Below, one piece after another: positions 22,659-30,280 of a stretch of DNA of 35,639 bases. The position numbers and the translations under genes were made by a program. Position 1 is the first letter of the stretch, and each line of letters starts with the position of its first letter. Under the pieces are notes generated by a model. It was not told the origin of the DNA, searched no databases, and saw only the letters and a program-made list of their open reading frames with translations. Origin of the DNA: an uncultured Lachnospiraceae bacterium (GTDB taxonomy: Bacteria; Bacillota; Clostridia; Lachnospirales; Lachnospiraceae); assembly GCA_946615865.1 (NCBI GenBank), contig CAMOIJ010000001.1:1-35639 (forward strand), given 5' to 3'.

Positions 22659-25658
22659 TTACCTCACCGGAACGTTGTTCTCACGCAGAGCAAGCAGTAC
22701 CTCTCTGATGAGCGCTCTCTCCACCTTGTGATAGTTGTCCTCATTGCACTCCGCTATGATCGAGAGCACCGCAAAGCCCATCTCCACAGACAGGACGCCT
22801 TTGTAGAAAGGCCCGCTGATAATCTCGGGGTGCTTGGCCGCGATCTGGGGAAGGGTGTTCTTAATGATCTCTTCCGCGTCTCGAAGCGCATAGTTGACGT
22901 CTACCTTGATCGTTACGGCGACCCAGGAATTCATCTTGGTGAGGTTAGTTACGCTCTTGATGTCCTTGTTGCCGATAACCTTGACGTTGCCGCCTCTGCC
23001 GACGAGTCTCGTGCTGCGCACGCCGACCTCCTGGACCATCCCTCTGTAGCCGTCAATGTTGACGATGTCGCCAACCTGATACTCGCCCTCGAAGATCATG
23101 GACACGCCGGCGAAGATGTCGGCGATGAGGTCCCTCGCGCCCATGGAGACGCCGATACCGATGACTCCGACGGAGGCAAGGATCGCGTTCGTATCCACGC
23201 CCAGATAGGACAGCGAGTAGTAGATAAACACCAGAATACCTATGTAGTTGATCAGGTTGGAGAACAGCCTGCAGATCGTCTTTCCTCTGGAATTGAGCAT
23301 CTTCCCGAGTGTATTCGCGACGAATCGGACGAACAGCATCACAAGCACCAGTCCGCAGAAGAGCATCACGATACTGGTCAGCGAGAATATGTTCAGGCCC
23401 CTGTTCCACTTTCCTGTCAAAATATAGTTGAACACCAGATCCGACTGCTCGCCTTTGGCCCGCAAACTGAACAGCATGCTGATAAGGGACAGGCCAATCA
23501 TGGTCTCGAACGCAACGATCGCTTTTCTCTCCGGCGTGGCGTTTTTGCTCAAATGCCTGATAATGGACATCAGCCGGCTGCGAGAAAGAATATTTTCTTT
23601 CTTACTGCCTTCGTCCTCCTTTGTTTTCTCTGACTGCTCGACTTTTTCGATCATCTTGGTGTTGTAACCGAAAATCAGATACAGGAACAGCACTGCGAAA
23701 ACGAATATGAATCCTACCGAACAGATAAAGCCATATCGGAATCCCCTTCTGAACACCAGGTCATTAGGCGTGCATATATAAATGATATCGCCATCCTCTG
23801 CCATCTTGGAGATGCACAGGTGTTTTTGTCCATCGATCCGCGCAAAATCGGCAACGCCGTCGCGGAGCATGTTGTCGCTAAACCCAATATCCTTTGCGTC
23901 GTAAATGTAATACGCGAATTCATCTGATGAACTGTTGGAGATCTCAGCTTTTTCATGATCGATCATAAAGCTGACCTTTCCGGTAGGCGTAAGGCTTCTG
24001 AGGGTCCTGTTGACAGACTCTCTCGCGTCTTGATTTTCCGCCGGCTTCACCGCCAGAAGCAGGATGCCGTATTGTCCCGAATTCGGGTCGATCATGCGAA
24101 CGCCGTACTGCTCCAGCGTTCTTCCCGTAACTTCATCTGTAAAAGCGCTGTGCGCTATGCCGGGAACGCCATTCAGGATCCGTCTGAAATCAGCGCTGGA
24201 AACCGGATGATCCGGATCTTCATGCGCCAGTTCCATATTGATATAGTCTGAACTTGTCCCTATCTCCTTGCCATCCGAATCATAGAGCATGATGTATTCT
24301 GACCCGATGATCCTGTTGAGAGCATTCAGATCCTCTTTATTATTGAGCTGCGGGTTCTTCTCTATCAGTTCCGCTGCGCGCCTTGCGTATTCCAGATAAA
24401 GCGCTTTTCTCGCGTCGCTCCTCTTTTTCAGATGTCCTTCATTAGCATTAATTTTGGAGTTGATCACTCCCAGTGTGCCCTGATCCCTCGTGATCTCAAT
24501 ATAGATCGAATTCAAGGAACGGAAGAACAAGCTGGATCCGAACACGATGATCGCTCCTATGATCCCGTAAGACAGGGCAATCAGTCTGATCCTGGCCGGA
24601 GCGTACATTTCCTTTTTCTTGTCTGTGATAAGGCCCGTTGTCATTTCCCCGTAAACGGAAGAAATCCATACGATAAATGCAAAAGTCAGGATTATGATCA
24701 CAAAGACTCCTGCGCCTGTCTCGTCGACAGCCTGGTCCAAGGCGTGCCAGTCATTCGTAATGATAACAAGAACGCAGTCCAGTTCCGGTACTTCCCTGAC
24801 AAGGAAGCTTTGCGCTTCCTCCGGATTGCCGGTGGCCACCTGCCCGTTGAGAGCCAGGAGTTCCTCGCGGGTGGAGGGAATCCCGAAATCCGCCGTGCTT
24901 CCACCCTCTTCTACATTGAAACTCACCGGGAAATAATACACGAGATCAGTAGGCAGGTTATAGAAGTACTTGCTGTTTTCTCTGTCCGGACACACAAGCG
25001 CAAGCTCAACTTCATAGGCAGCCTCTATACTCATGAGTTCATCTACGTAGTCAACATATTTATCTACATAATCGAGTATCTCTCTGCCGTCAACGATCTC
25101 CACATAGTAATAAGGTCCTTTGATGCGGCTGTAGACCAGTGTATCTCTTCTGCTTCCGTTCATTGTCGGGGTAACATAATCAAACATCCCCCCGCTGTTT
25201 GCGGCCATTTCCGGATAATTCCTGATCCCCCATCTCATCCCGTCGCCGAGCGTGACTTCGCCATTCTCTATTTTGACAATACCGCCTTTGCCCAGTTTGC
25301 CAATGGCGGCGTCTCCCTCCTCGGAAACTCTGTCATAACATGCTCTTGCGGACAGGTCTGCCTTTCGCTGGCACTGGTTGAAATACTCTGAATTTGCCTC
25401 ATCGATATTATACGCGATCTCCTCAGCTGTCCTGAATATTCCTTCATACCGCATATCCGAGATCGTTTTATTCGTCGTGCCGATTTCGTTGGTCAAAAAA
25501 GCTACGTAATTGGAACCTTCCTGTGTCGACAGAATATTGATGACCAGCATTATCATCCACACAATAATGCTCAGGACCGCCGCGATTATCATACCTGTCA
25601 CGCATTTCCGGACCGGATTTATAATTTTGATCTCCTTGCTCTCCGCTTTTGCCTTCAT
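22659..25658 (-). CDS. large MscS-family mechanosensitive channel with two extracytoplasmic sensor-like domains
   Basis: 999 residues. The C-terminal third is MscS: the pore helix region AILASVGVIGIGVSMGARDL (about 825-844), then IFEGEYQVGDIVNIDGYRGM and VIGNKDIKSVTNLTK, the beta-domain hallmark. Before it are membrane segments at about 714-733, 758-780 and 800-820. The N-terminal part is unusual: a membrane segment at 20-43, an extracytoplasmic domain of about 270 residues, segments at 316-336 and 357-378, a second domain of about 260 residues (380-640) that reads like a Cache-type sensor (YIMLYDSDGKEIGTSSDYI), and a segment at 643-664. ATG 25658 is chosen for its GGAGAG site and because it overlaps the cobA-hemD stop as ATGA. 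It is the last gene of the siroheme operon. Confidence 0.88.
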   Translation of the reverse strand: MKAKAESKEIKIINPVRKCVTGMIIAAVLSIIVWMIMLVINILSTQEGSNYVAFLTNEIGTTNKTISDMRYEGIFRTAEEIAYNIDEANSEYFNQCQRKADLSARACYDRVSEEGDAAIGKLGKGGIVKIENGEVTLGDGMRWGIRNYPEMAANSGGMFDYVTPTMNGSRRDTLVYSRIKGPYYYVEIVDGREILDYVDKYVDYVDELMSIEAAYEVELALVCPDRENSKYFYNLPTDLVYYFPVSFNVEEGGSTADFGIPSTREELLALNGQVATGNPEEAQSFLVREVPELDCVLVIITNDWHALDQAVDETGAGVFVIIILTFAFIVWISSVYGEMTTGLITDKKKEMYAPARIRLIALSYGIIGAIIVFGSSLFFRSLNSIYIEITRDQGTLGVINSKINANEGHLKKRSDARKALYLEYARRAAELIEKNPQLNNKEDLNALNRIIGSEYIMLYDSDGKEIGTSSDYINMELAHEDPDHPVSSADFRRILNGVPGIAHSAFTDEVTGRTLEQYGVRMIDPNSGQYGILLLAVKPAENQDARESVNRTLRSLTPTGKVSFMIDHEKAEISNSSSDEFAYYIYDAKDIGFSDNMLRDGVADFARIDGQKHLCISKMAEDGDIIYICTPNDLVFRRGFRYGFICSVGFIFVFAVLFLYLIFGYNTKMIEKVEQSEKTKEDEGSKKENILSRSRLMSIIRHLSKNATPERKAIVAFETMIGLSLISMLFSLRAKGEQSDLVFNYILTGKWNRGLNIFSLTSIVMLFCGLVLVMLFVRFVANTLGKMLNSRGKTICRLFSNLINYIGILVFIYYSLSYLGVDTNAILASVGVIGIGVSMGARDLIADIFAGVSMIFEGEYQVGDIVNIDGYRGMVQEVGVRSTRLVGRGGNVKVIGNKDIKSVTNLTKMNSWVAVTIKVDVNYALRDAEEIIKNTLPQIAAKHPEIISGPFYKGVLSVEMGFAVLSIIAECNEDNYHKVERALIREVLLALRENNVPVR

Positions 25659-27124
25659 CTTTCTCTCCACGTCTTCACACGCTGTCGGATTCCTTCCACG
25701 CTGCACAAATCCGGAGTGACGGCTTTCTTCCCGGTCAGCCGCTCCAGCTCCGCCGCCGTGAGAGCGCCGATACACAGGGGCTGCATGCTGCCCAGCTCGT
25801 TGTTCTCCAAAAAGGCGCGCACGCCTCCCGCGCTTCCGAATATGATCAGGTCTGCGTCTTGCGTTTCGGACTGTATGTACTGCGTCCGGTAAACTGCGCA
25901 GTCCTTATATAGAATTTTCTCATTTTCCAGTTTATTTGTCAGCAGTGGATTTCCCTCCGCCGCCCGCAAAATCAAAACTTTTTCGTCCTTTCGGACGTTT
26001 CGGGTCAGCGCGCCGGCAAGTGCTTCGGTGGTATATTCTTCCGGTACCAGGTCCGCGTACAGGCGGGCCTCTTCCAGCGCTGCTGCTGTGCCCGGCCCGA
26101 TGCAGGCGATCTTCATCTTCGCAAAGTTCCTGACGTCCGCTCTCCTGCGATCGATCTCCTCCAGAAAAGCCCTGACTCCGTTGGCGCTGGTAAAGACCAG
26201 CCAATCGTACTCCTTCAGTTCCTTTTCTTCCGGGATCTCCTCCCTCTGCGGGATCACTTCGATGCAGGGGAACTCCCTTGCTGCGGCTCCGTCCTCCCGA
26301 AGGGCCGCTGCCACTTTTCGTGTGAAGGAGCGGGTACCGACGATGAGGGCTGTGGGTTGCGCGTTCTTGCTGAAATAATCGCCTGCAGACGTTTCCTCTC
26401 CTGTGATCTCAGGCGACTTCAGGTGCATCGAAGCCGTCTTTCCGATCACGATCACGGCCGGCGCCTGCACTTCCTTTGCAATGTCTCCGAGGTTTCCGAG
26501 CGTCCCGTCCACCCGCTTCTCATCCGCCATATAGGCGCGCGAGAGCACGCTCGCCGGCGTTTCCGGGTCCTTCCCCGCCTTCACGAGGCCTTCCGCGATC
26601 TCACCGGCTTTGCTGTGTCCCATTAAGAAGATGAGCGTACCCCGAATCCCTGCCAAAGTATTGAAGGATTCCGCTGTTTTGCCGGCCCCGTGTCCCGTCA
26701 CTACGGTAAAAGAAGAAGCCAGCCCTCTGTGCGTCACCGGAATTCCGAAGTGCTCAGGCGCGGAAATGCAGGTGCTGATGCCGGGGACCATCTCATATGA
26801 AAGGCCGGCCTCCTCAAGAGCCAGCGCCTCTTCGCCGCCTCTGCCAAAGACCGTCGGATCACCCCCCTTGAGGCGCACGACCCGGAGACCTCTTCGCGCG
26901 CGGTCAATCAGGAGTTCGTGGATCTCTTCCTGCTCCTTCTTGTGGGAATTCTTGCGCTTGCCCACGCAGATCAGCTCACAGCCGGCGGGCGCTTCCTCAA
27001 GCAGGGCCCGGTCCAAAAGATCGTCATAAATGATGACCTGCGCGCTGCGCACAGCCTCAAGCCCCCTCACTGTGATCAGCCCCGCCTCGCTCCCCGCGCC
27101 GACGATCCACACTTTTCCGTTCAT
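25655..27124 (-). CDS. cobA-hemD: uroporphyrinogen-III C-methyltransferase / uroporphyrinogen-III synthase fusion
   Basis: 489 residues. Residues 1 to about 245 are SUMT (CobA): VWIVGAGSEAGLITVRG at the start, VVRLKGGDPTVFGRGGEE as the S-adenosylmethionine loop, VPGISTCISAPEHFGIPVTH and GTLIFLMG. Residues from about 255 are HemD: TALIVGTRSFTRKVAAAL, DWLVFTSANGVRAFLEEI and LIIFGSAGGVRAFLEN. One polypeptide thus closes hydroxymethylbilane to uroporphyrinogen III and methylates it to precorrin-2. This fusion is common in Clostridia. ATG 27124 follows GAGGGG. The stop overlaps the MscS start (ATGA). It lies 51 bases after hemC. Confidence 0.94.
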   Translation of the reverse strand: MNGKVWIVGAGSEAGLITVRGLEAVRSAQVIIYDDLLDRALLEEAPAGCELICVGKRKNSHKKEQEEIHELLIDRARRGLRVVRLKGGDPTVFGRGGEEALALEEAGLSYEMVPGISTCISAPEHFGIPVTHRGLASSFTVVTGHGAGKTAESFNTLAGIRGTLIFLMGHSKAGEIAEGLVKAGKDPETPASVLSRAYMADEKRVDGTLGNLGDIAKEVQAPAVIVIGKTASMHLKSPEITGEETSAGDYFSKNAQPTALIVGTRSFTRKVAAALREDGAAAREFPCIEVIPQREEIPEEKELKEYDWLVFTSANGVRAFLEEIDRRRADVRNFAKMKIACIGPGTAAALEEARLYADLVPEEYTTEALAGALTRNVRKDEKVLILRAAEGNPLLTNKLENEKILYKDCAVYRTQYIQSETQDADLIIFGSAGGVRAFLENNELGSMQPLCIGALTAAELERLTGKKAVTPDLCSVEGIRQRVKTWRER

Positions 27125-27175
27125 AATACCCCTCGTTTATATCATTACTCGTTTTGAATTTGCAACGGCGCAGCG

Positions 27176-28006
27176 TCATTCTTCGTACATGAGCAGCAGG
27201 TTTGCGCTGTTTTGACTGATCCGAGCGTATATGCCGACCGCCGAACGGCAGTCGCACCGGAAGCGGCAGAAAATCCCTCTCTCAATCTCATAGCGCAGGT
27301 AGTTCTCCGGCGGCGTGATCCGGTCCAAAAGCGCCCTCATCTCCGCGTCCGATTCTCTGCACTCGCACGCCAGCATCCCCTGCCCTACAGCCGGGATCAT
27401 CTCCTCCGGCTCAAGGATCCTGACTTCGAGCCCGCTCAGGTCCGCTCCGATGCGGTCCAGGCCTGCTTTGGCAAGCACGATCCCGTCGTACTCGCCGCGG
27501 CGCAGTTTGTCGAGCCTCGTTGTGATGTTGCCGCGGATATCTTTGAACTGCACCTGCATGCCGAGCTTGCCGCTCAGGGTCCTTAGCTGGCTGATACGGC
27601 GGGGGCTGCCTGTGCCGATGACAAAAAGATTTTCTGAGGCTTTCCCGATCGCCGACGCTTCTGCGGCTTTTTTGCCTGAACCCGGCCGCAGGATCAAACA
27701 ATCTCGGGGGTCCGCCGCGTCCGGCATTCCCGCGATGCACAGCCCCGGCGCCATTTCGTAAGGCAGATCTTTGACACAGTGAACCGCGATGTCCGCCTCT
27801 TTCGACAACAGCGCCTTCTCCACATCCCGCACAAAGGGCCCGTTTCCGCCCAGCGCCGTGACGCTGCTCTTTCTGTCCCGGTCGCCCTTTGTACTGACGG
27901 TCAAAATATTGACTTTATAACCTTCATTCTCAAGCAGTTTTTTGACAAGCTCGTTCTGGGCCATAGCCAGCCGGCTTCCTCTGCCTGCAATACATAATTC
28001 TCTCAT
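27176..28006 (-). CDS. hemC: hydroxymethylbilane synthase with shortened C-terminal domain
   Basis: 276 residues, making hydroxymethylbilane from four porphobilinogens. Present are IAGRGSRLAMAQNELV, VSTKGDRD, GPFVRDVEKALL, ADIAVHCVKDLP, TGSPRRISQL, DIRGNITTRLDKL and IPAVGQGMLACECR. The cofactor Cys is probably Cys253 in CDCRSAVGIYA, although the usual Gly-Gly-Cys is replaced by RGIFCRFRCDC. Only 23 residues follow that Cys; in E. coli HemC about 70 do. Domain 3 is therefore mostly missing, and the 51 bases to cobA leave no room for it in another frame. ATG 28006 overlaps the sirC stop (ATGA). The frame continues upstream to 28342, but that part is only antiphase sirC sequence. Confidence 0.9.
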   Translation of the reverse strand: MRELCIAGRGSRLAMAQNELVKKLLENEGYKVNILTVSTKGDRDRKSSVTALGGNGPFVRDVEKALLSKEADIAVHCVKDLPYEMAPGLCIAGMPDAADPRDCLILRPGSGKKAAEASAIGKASENLFVIGTGSPRRISQLRTLSGKLGMQVQFKDIRGNITTRLDKLRRGEYDGIVLAKAGLDRIGADLSGLEVRILEPEEMIPAVGQGMLACECRESDAEMRALLDRITPPENYLRYEIERGIFCRFRCDCRSAVGIYARISQNSANLLLMYEE

Positions 28007-28677
28007 GTGTGCTCTTCTGTGTTTTGCCCTACTATTCGCTGTTCTTCTGCGTTTCGTCTTATTATCCGGCTGATTTCTTCGTCGCTCAGATGATTCTCGC
28101 TCGCGATCATTTCTGCAAGAAGCTGTCTGTACGCGGCTGCCCGCGCTTTCTGGTCCGGGATCCGCGCGCTGACTTCGCTGCGGAGGCTGCCCATCCGGGT
28201 CAGGATCGGGCCGATCTGGTCGGGAAGAATCTGCTCGATTTCTTTGCGCAGCTGCATCGCATAGGCGGGGCTTGTGCCGGAGGTGGAGATTGCTATAGTG
28301 AGGCTGTCTCTTTTGACAATGCTCGGGAAAATAAAGTCGCAATACTCCTGATCGTCCACCACGTTGACCGGGACGCCGCGCCTGCGGCAGTCTGCGGCGA
28401 CCTTGCGGTCCACTTCCCGGATACCGGTCGCTGCCACCACAAAATCACCCAGCACCAGATCTTCTTCGCGGTACTCCCTGCACAGGATCTGCACCTCGCC
28501 GGCTCCCTTTTGGGGCTGCGCGGTGCGAGTGCCCTTGATCTGCGTCTGCGGAGCGATCACAATTATATCTTCCGTAAAACGGCGGAGCCGGCTCACCTTC
28601 TCCAGTGCGACCGGGCCTCCGCCGATGATCAGAAATGTCTTATTGGTTATATCTAAGAATAATGGGAAATAGCTCAT
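28003..28677 (-). CDS. sirC: precorrin-2 dehydrogenase / sirohydrochlorin ferrochelatase (CysG N-terminal / Met8-like)
   Basis: 224 residues. FPLFLDITNKTFLIIGGGPVALEK carries the NAD-binding GGGxVA. VVAATGIREVDRKVAADCRRRG, PVNVVDDQEYCDFIFPSIV and LTIAISTSGTSPAYAMQLRK are the classical motifs of the Met8/CysG-B/SirC family, including the substrate-binding Asp. The enzyme oxidises precorrin-2 to sirohydrochlorin, and many members also insert iron. The C-terminal 60 residues are helical and charged. AAGG precedes ATG 28677. It is the first gene of the operon sirC, hemC, cobA-hemD, MscS-like. hemA, hemB and hemL are not in this window. Confidence 0.92.
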   Translation of the reverse strand: MSYFPLFLDITNKTFLIIGGGPVALEKVSRLRRFTEDIIVIAPQTQIKGTRTAQPQKGAGEVQILCREYREEDLVLGDFVVAATGIREVDRKVAADCRRRGVPVNVVDDQEYCDFIFPSIVKRDSLTIAISTSGTSPAYAMQLRKEIEQILPDQIGPILTRMGSLRSEVSARIPDQKARAAAYRQLLAEMIASENHLSDEEISRIIRRNAEEQRIVGQNTEEHT

Positions 28678-28767
28678 TCCTTGGACCTTTGCTGTAACAA
28701 CACGAAACTGTGCGGTAAGTTGCTTTACTTATTCTACCATTAATGCGGGGATGCGTCTATTGCGGGT

Positions 28768-28840
28768 GCAGGGGACCTCTGGGGGGTGCAGGGGACCTCT
28801 GGGGTAGTTTGCACTGGTGCAGGTGAGCTCTAGGGTAGTT
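28768..28840 (-). repeat. cluster of the 22-bp family, three partial copies
   Basis: ACCTCTGGGG-type copies at about 28775 and 28795 and a diverged GAGCTCTAGGGTAGTTT at 28824-28840, all in reverse orientation, with GTGCAGG spacers. They lie about 90 bases upstream of sirC. Confidence 0.75.
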
Positions 28841-28859
28841 TAAGTCTTGTCTGGAACAA

Positions 28860-29285
28860 ATTTTCCATCCACTTCTTACTTGTCGTCAAATCCGATGGAG
28901 CTTGAAAAGCTTGTCTGGCACAAACTCCCCATCCTCCTAGAGCTTGCCGTCAAATCCGATGGGGCCTGAAAAGCTTGTCTGGCACAAACCCTCCATCCAC
29001 CTCCGGTTTGCCGTCAAATCCGATGGGGCTTGAAAAGCTTGTCTGGCACAAACTCTCCATCCTCCTAGGGCTTGCCGTCAAATCCGATGGTATGTGAAGA
29101 GTTCCAGGCACAAAAATCGCTCCAGCCAATATGGCTTTTCCTTTTGTCCGATGGAGGTTCTATTCATGACCGCACAAATTGGTCCATCCATATCCCTGTC
29201 CAGACAAATCCGATGGTGCAACTCACGCGAAACGCTTGAACTGGCTCCATCCAATCCAAGGCTTCAGCCGAGTTCGATGGGCCGG
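28860..29285 (-). repeat. 64-bp palindromic tandem repeat array 2, seven units
   Basis: CCGATGG recurs at 28892, 28956, 29020, 29084, 29148, 29210 and (as TCGATGG) 29274, giving spacings of 64, 64, 64, 64, 62 and 64. Units pair CCATC with GATGG and include GAAAAGCTTGTCTGGCACAA in the first four. Copies decay toward the right. The unit is inverted relative to 22030-22520. No ORF with a good ribosome binding site was found in 28678-29381. Confidence 0.88.
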
Positions 29286-29317
29286 AGGTCCCCGACACAT
29301 GGTGTCTGCCAGCAAAA

Positions 29318-29400
29318 GCACCCAGAGGTCTCTCATACACAGGTGCAAAGCCACCCCAGAGGTCTCTCATACAGGTGCAAACTACCCCAGAGGTCTCTTA
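29318..29400 (+). repeat. cluster of the 22-bp family, three copies, supplying the bioY 3' end
   Basis: CCCAGAGGTCTCT occurs at about 29321, 29355 and 29387 in forward orientation with CATACA-CAGGTGCAA spacers. The third copy overlaps the bioY stop codon. Confidence 0.88.
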
Positions 29401-29993
29401 GACAAGTTCTCCTTCAAGATCACAGGGCGCAGCCGCAGCGCCGCTCCGGCCGCCAGCACGCACAGGATGAAATCCGGAATGACTGTTGACAGAAACCACA
29501 CAGACACCAGCTCGACAAAACCTATGCCAACGTCTTTGGATACCACGAAGTTGAACATGAAGTAATAGTAAACAAGCCCGCACAGATAGTAAGCCATCTC
29601 TCCCCAGAAGGCGGCGAAAAGAAGCTTAAAATAGCCGTTGCCGGGGATGGTCTCCGCTATTTTGCCTGCGACGTATGCTGCCGCGGCGAAGCCGATGAGA
29701 AAGCCGAAAGTAGGCTTCATCAGGTACATGAGTCCACCGCCGTGGGCAAATACAGGCACGCCTGCAAGGCCGATCAGCAAGTAAACGCCTACGGCGGCTA
29801 AGCCGCGCTTGGAGCCGAGCAGAAAGCCGGCCAGCAGCGCAAAGAAAAATTGCAGGGAGAAGGTCACTTCCCAGATGCCGATGGGAATCATGATCTTGAT
29901 GAAAGCGCCAACGGCCATTAGGCTGGCGAACATACCGCAATGCACAATATCAGCAGCGCTGATTCTGCCGGCTCTGTTCTTTTTATCGTTCAT
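29382..29993 (-). CDS. bioY: BioY biotin transporter S component
   Basis: 203 residues, six hydrophobic segments. Family marks are MFASLMAVGAFIKI, IPIGIWEVTFSLQFFFALL, LIGLAGVPVFAHGGGL and PTFGFLIGF; these belong to BioY, the substrate-binding membrane subunit of ECF-type biotin uptake. No EcfA or EcfT gene is nearby, so it would use a shared ECF module or act alone. ATG 29993 follows AAGGAG. Just upstream, AACCAAC occurs twice ten bases apart on the minus strand, of unknown role. The last residues KRPLG and the stop codon are encoded by a copy of the 22-bp repeat, so the native C-terminus was probably replaced. Confidence 0.92.
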   Translation of the reverse strand: MNDKKNRAGRISAADIVHCGMFASLMAVGAFIKIMIPIGIWEVTFSLQFFFALLAGFLLGSKRGLAAVGVYLLIGLAGVPVFAHGGGLMYLMKPTFGFLIGFAAAAYVAGKIAETIPGNGYFKLLFAAFWGEMAYYLCGLVYYYFMFNFVVSKDVGIGFVELVSVWFLSTVIPDFILCVLAAGAALRLRPVILKENLSKRPLG

Positions 29994-30112
29994 AGGAAAA
30001 CTCCTTGTTGGTTTGTGTTGGTTCGATAGTCATTATATTACCATTTTTCGTTTTGCGCGTCTGTTGCGCAGGCAACCTGGAAAGACAGCCCCTTCGGCGG
30101 TAAAGCCGACAA

Positions 30113-30276
30113 AGAGACCTCTGGGGTAGTTTGTCCCTAGGCAACCGCAGGCAAAGCCGGCAATGAGACCTCTGGGGTAGTTTGTCCACACCTGTGGACA
30201 AACTACCCCAGAGGTCTCTTGCATATTCCCCCCGTTCAGTTAGAATAAAAATGACAAACTACCCCAGAGGTCTCTT
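30113..30276. repeat. 22-bp family: four copies including a 54-bp perfect palindrome
   Basis: Reverse copies lie at 30113-30134 and 30165-30186, forward copies at 30198-30218 and 30254-30276; the core is CTACCCCAGAGGTCTCT. The middle two form an exact inverted repeat with 26-bp arms (30165-30190 and 30193-30218) around CC. The last copy ends 5 bases before the ABC exporter start and contributes AGAGGT as its likely ribosome binding site. Confidence 0.92.
30219..30246 (+). promoter_or_regulatory. likely promoter of the ABC exporter / HypB genes
   Basis: TTGCAT (30219-30224) and TAGAAT (30241-30246) are 16 bases apart, between two 22-bp family copies and 35 bases before ATG 30281. The -35 begins at the end of the palindrome's right arm. 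Confidence 0.5.
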
Positions 30277-30280
30277 AAAA

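Noticed and set aside
28007-28342. 112-residue N-terminal extension of HemC
   Set aside because: It is antiphase sirC sequence; ATG 28006 with the ATGA overlap begins at the normal HemC N-terminus.
29994-30060. BirA-type biotin operator upstream of bioY
   Set aside because: Two AACCAAC blocks are direct repeats, not the inverted TTGTTAAC-type site expected for BirA.
30182-30280. N-terminal extension of the ABC exporter
   Set aside because: The in-frame extension is translated 22-bp repeat and has no homology to exporters; ATG 30281 starts a normal family N-terminus.
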